In this document: positions 61,601 through 64,000 of the stretch, piece after piece
How positions within the stretch are numbered: the first letter of the stretch is position 1
Layout of the letters: each line of letters opens with the position of its first letter
Assembly: GCF_047501175.1 (NCBI RefSeq)
Contig: NZ_JBEQWH010000004.1
Location: 124,001 to 188,000 of the forward strand
From: Methanoprimaticola sp047501175
GTDB taxonomy: Archaea > Thermoplasmatota > Thermoplasmata > Methanomassiliicoccales > Methanomethylophilaceae
DNA length: 64,000 nt
Direction: 5' to 3'
Position numbers and translations under genes: made by a program
The notes under the pieces: model-generated
What the model was told of the DNA's origin: nothing
Seen by the model: the letters and a program-made list of their open reading frames with translations, nothing else
Databases searched by the model: none

Positions 61601-62365
61601 TCACTTCTTCTCGGAGGGGTACATCTCGTAGTAGTCCACGCCATAGACCTTCGCGATGACCTTGGCTGTGAACTTCCCGAATCCCCAGAGCTGATGGAAC
61701 GTCATGATCGGGACCTTCGGGTTGAGATGGGACTCCCCCTCCGCACGGATTCCGAAGTCGTACCTGTAGTAGCGGACGTCGACCTTCCTCTCGGAGTATT
61801 TCATCAGGTCCATCAGCACCTTCCATCCGCGGAGCTCCATGCTGTCCCAGTTCTTCTCGATGACGGGTCTGAATACATCGCAGCGAAGCGCGAAGAGACC
61901 GCTCATCATGTCCTTGGTGGTCTGCTTCCCATGGATCATAAAGAAGAACTTGCAGAACACCTCGACGAGTTCCGATCCTGCGGCCCTCTTGAACCCCATG
62001 GACATCCTGCTGTTCCTCCAACCGACACACAGTTCCGCGCCGGCGTCCATCTGGGCAACGATGCCCCCTAGGGCGGAGATGGGATGCTGGAAGTCGCAGT
62101 CCATGCACATCGCGTAGTCCGTGTCCGCAAGACAGAAGCCCTGCATGACAGAGGCCCCCAGGCCCCTGGCATCCGGGTCACGGACGTATATCGTGGTCAG
62201 CGGGTCGTTCAGGGCCTCGACCTCGGCCTTCGTCCCATCGGTGGAGTTGTCATCCATGAAGAGGATCTTGTAGCCCGGGTACGCTTCCCTGATCGCCCTG
62301 GCCATGTTGGCCACGTTCCTCTCCTCATTGTATGTGGGAATTACGATTGTACAGGTCCCGGACAT
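61601..62365 (-). CDS. GT2-family dolichol-phosphate mannosyltransferase-like enzyme
   Basis: 254 aa. IVIPTYNEERNVANMARAI, DDNSTDGT, CMDCDFQHP (DxD) and RNSRMSMGFKR follow DPM1/AglJ-type synthases that charge the lipid carrier. The C-terminus lacks membrane helices, the soluble type. ATG 62365 after GGAG is preferred to the TTG at 62380. Confidence 0.88.
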   Translation of the reverse strand: MSGTCTIVIPTYNEERNVANMARAIREAYPGYKILFMDDNSTDGTKAEVEALNDPLTTIYVRDPDARGLGASVMQGFCLADTDYAMCMDCDFQHPISALGGIVAQMDAGAELCVGWRNSRMSMGFKRAAGSELVEVFCKFFFMIHGKQTTKDMMSGLFALRCDVFRPVIEKNWDSMELRGWKVLMDLMKYSERKVDVRYYRYDFGIRAEGESHLNPKVPIMTFHQLWGFGKFTAKVIAKVYGVDYYEMYPSEKK

Positions 62366-62514
62366 CTCAACCAGCTCCAAGGGCGCGATCGTGAACGCAT
62401 CGCGCTACCAAACGGATTGTCGAGACCTCGTATATCCTATAAAATGTGTTCCACCGGATCGAAAACGGTGGATATTAAGGGATGTTTGCCATTCCCATGT
62501 GTGGAAGTGCCCAG

Positions 62515-64000
62515 ATGAGGATGTTCGGTACCAACGGGGTTCGCGGGATCGCCAATGAGGATATGGACTGCGGACTGGCCCTTGCCATGGGAAAGGCCGT
62601 GAGGATGGTCCTTGGGACGAGGATCGCAGTGGCCTGCGACCCCAGGACATCGTCACCGATGCTGAAGAATGCGCTTTGCGCCGGACTCATGTCCGTGGGA
62701 GCGGACGTCCTGGACCTCGGGATGGTCCCGACACCCGCGTTGCAGCACTACGTCAAGGTCCGCGACGATGTCACGGGCGGCGTCATGATCACCGCATCGC
62801 ACAACCCTCCCGAGTTCAACGGTATCAAATGCGTCGCAGGCGACGGTACGGAATGCACCAAAGAACAGGAGGATTCCATCGAATCGTTCTATCACAACGG
62901 TGCAGATGACGTCGCATGGCACGACATAGGCGAACTAGTCACCGTATCCGATGCCGCAGAGGAGTATGTCGCGTCCATCCTGTCCAACGTGGACGTCGAT
63001 GCGATACGCGATGCGGGACTGAAGGTCGTCCTGGACTGTGCCAACGGATGCTCGTGCCACACATCCCCCGCCCTGATGGAGAAGCTCGGGGTCACCGCCA
63101 TCGTCCTGAACGGCGAGCCCGATATGAGGGATCCCGCCCACCTGAGCGAGCCCACCGAGGACAATCTTTCCGAACTTCTTGAGGAGGTCCGTTCCAACGG
63201 TGCGGACCTGGGGATAGCCCACGACGGGGACGCGGACAGGTGCGTGTTCGTCACATCCGAGGGGAAATACGTTCCCGGGGACCTTGCGCTGGCCATCCTC
63301 GGCAGATACCTTATGGAGAGGGGAGGGGGCGGGAAGGTCGTCGTCACGGTCGCCACGTCCAGGGTCGTAGAGGACACCGTGAAGACAGTTGGCGGGGAGA
63401 CCGTCTACACCGCGGTAGGGTCCCCGATCGTCGCTCGCAGGATGGCCTCCGACGATGCGGTGTTCGGCGGGGAGGAGAACGGCGGACTGATATTCGCATC
63501 GCACCAGTTCTGTCGCGACGGGGGCATGGGTGCGGCGATGATGCTGGAGTGCATCGCGAGAACGGGCGGCTTGAAGGACCTTGCATCCACGCTGCCGACG
63601 TTCCACACGATCAAGAAGGCAGTGAGATGCCCGGACCACCTCAAGGACAGGATCACCGAGGAGATAGCGTCCAATCATCCGACTGACAGGATGGACCAGA
63701 CCGATGGGCTGAAGTTCCTGTTCGACGACGGCTGGGTCCTGCTCAGGCCTTCCGGCACCGAACCGAAATACAGGATATACTCCGAATCCGACAGCCTCGA
63801 GATGGCCGAGATGCGCTCGACCGAATTCGCCGAGGAGTTCGAGAGGACCTTAAGAGGCCTGGAGCGATCGGTTCCTCTGGGCGAGCTTAGCCTTCAGCTG
63901 CATCACGGGCCTGACCTCCGCCGGATCGATCCCGCGCATGCGGGCCATGTTTATGGACACGTAGTCTCCGAGGATGATCGCCCTGAACATGTTCTCAAGG
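62515..64000 (+). CDS. glmM: Phosphoglucosamine mutase / phosphomannomutase (runs off window)
   Basis: At least 495 codons, open at the window end. FGTNGVRGIAN start, active-site TASHNPPEFNGIKC (phospho-Ser), metal loop DGDADRC, sugar loop GGEENGG, phosphate loop RPSGTEPKYRIY. Alpha-D-phosphohexomutase feeding sugar nucleotides to the glycan genes. Normal family content ends near residue 448 (about 63860), yet no stop occurs before 64000, so the frame runs antisense through the neighbouring isomerase gene. Start ATG 62515 or 62521. Confidence 0.88.
   Translation, partial: MRMFGTNGVRGIANEDMDCGLALAMGKAVRMVLGTRIAVACDPRTSSPMLKNALCAGLMSVGADVLDLGMVPTPALQHYVKVRDDVTGGVMITASHNPPEFNGIKCVAGDGTECTKEQEDSIESFYHNGADDVAWHDIGELVTVSDAAEEYVASILSNVDVDAIRDAGLKVVLDCANGCSCHTSPALMEKLGVTAIVLNGEPDMRDPAHLSEPTEDNLSELLEEVRSNGADLGIAHDGDADRCVFVTSEGKYVPGDLALAILGRYLMERGGGGKVVVTVATSRVVEDTVKTVGGETVYTAVGSPIVARRMASDDAVFGGEENGGLIFASHQFCRDGGMGAAMMLECIARTGGLKDLASTLPTFHTIKKAVRCPDHLKDRITEEIASNHPTDRMDQTDGLKFLFDDGWVLLRPSGTEPKYRIYSESDSLEMAEMRSTEFAEEFERTLRGLERSVPLGELSLQLHHGPDLRRIDPAHAGHVYGHVVSEDDRPEHVLK
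63850..64000 (-). CDS. C-terminus of a phosphoglucose/phosphomannose isomerase-like SIS protein (partial)
   Basis: Last 49 residues. LENMFRAIILGDYVSINMARMRGIDPAEVRPVMQLKAKLAQRN is cut at the right edge but reads as the end of the archaeal bifunctional Pgi/Pmi family, where DY.S..LA..RG.DP....I..LK is conserved. Quoted here in short form: ILGDYVSINMARMRGIDP. Stop TAA at 63850-63852. Whether GDP-mannose or glucose 6-phosphate supply is served cannot be told from this piece. Confidence 0.7.
   Translation of the reverse strand, partial: LENMFRAIILGDYVSINMARMRGIDPAEVRPVMQLKAKLAQRNRSLQAS

Overview
The window looks like chromosome from a methylotrophic methanogen of the order Methanomassiliicoccales (Thermoplasmata lineage). 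Archaeal markers include rpoK, rpoN, ribosomal proteins S2/L18e/L13/S9, PAN, Cdc48, an RPA-type single-strand-binding operon, Trm56, CTP-dependent RibK, PurP and aEF-1beta. The diagnostic block is a dimethylamine methyltransferase operon (mtbC-mtbB) in which mtbB carries the family's in-frame amber (pyrrolysine) codon. The DNA is GC-rich with short AT-rich promoters. Most stops I read are TGA with a few TAA. TAG occurs in only three genes: twice internally (mtbB and an ABC ATPase) and once as a terminal stop (an ATPase ending at 44733).

Layout. 1-10.3 kb: housekeeping genes (purP, RPA pair, MEMO, rpsB-rpoK, aMBF1, PAN) and an orphan AAA ATPase. 10.4-13.7 kb: a BtuFCD/FecBCD-type importer whose binding protein carries a dockerin-like module and whose ATPase has TAG in the ABC signature motif. 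13.7-16.3 kb: GPN GTPase, two small membrane proteins, ribK. 16.3-20.1 kb: methylamine island, with an MtmB-family gene lacking Pyl diverging from mtbCB across an AT-rich control region. 20.2-21.5 kb: DUF4143 ATPase with its own repeat operator. 21.6-25 kb: purSLQ. 25.1-28.8 kb: a frameshifted Na+-dependent transporter and cdc48. 28.8-35.4 kb: ArsR-NifX fusion, elp3, several regulators, thioredoxin system, HD protein, Trm56. 35.5-42.5 kb: small regulators, two membrane/secreted proteins and a giant leucine-rich-repeat surface protein whose signal peptide is out of frame at a G10 tract. 43-44.6 kb: tRNA-Pro and the rpl18e-rplM-rpsI-rpoN operon. 44.7-46.2 kb: second DUF4143 ATPase with a 33-bp-periodic operator. 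46.4-64 kb: surface-glycan region (heptose isomerase/kinase/phosphatase, CDP-sugar genes, 3,5-epimerase, UDP-galactopyranose mutase, glycosyltransferases, sugar nucleotidyltransferase, phosphohexomutase) interleaved with ilvE, an ACT protein, DUF89 and aEF-1beta.

How the parts fit. MtbB and MtbC move methyl groups from dimethylamine onto a corrinoid, so a corrinoid/iron-type importer nearby makes sense, and that importer may itself depend on amber read-through. The glycan genes could supply an unusual archaeal surface polymer containing heptose, 6-deoxy sugar and galactofuranose. The most notable signals are the amber in the ABC signature, the Thr-for-Pyl MtmB homologue, and the possibly phase-variable surface protein.
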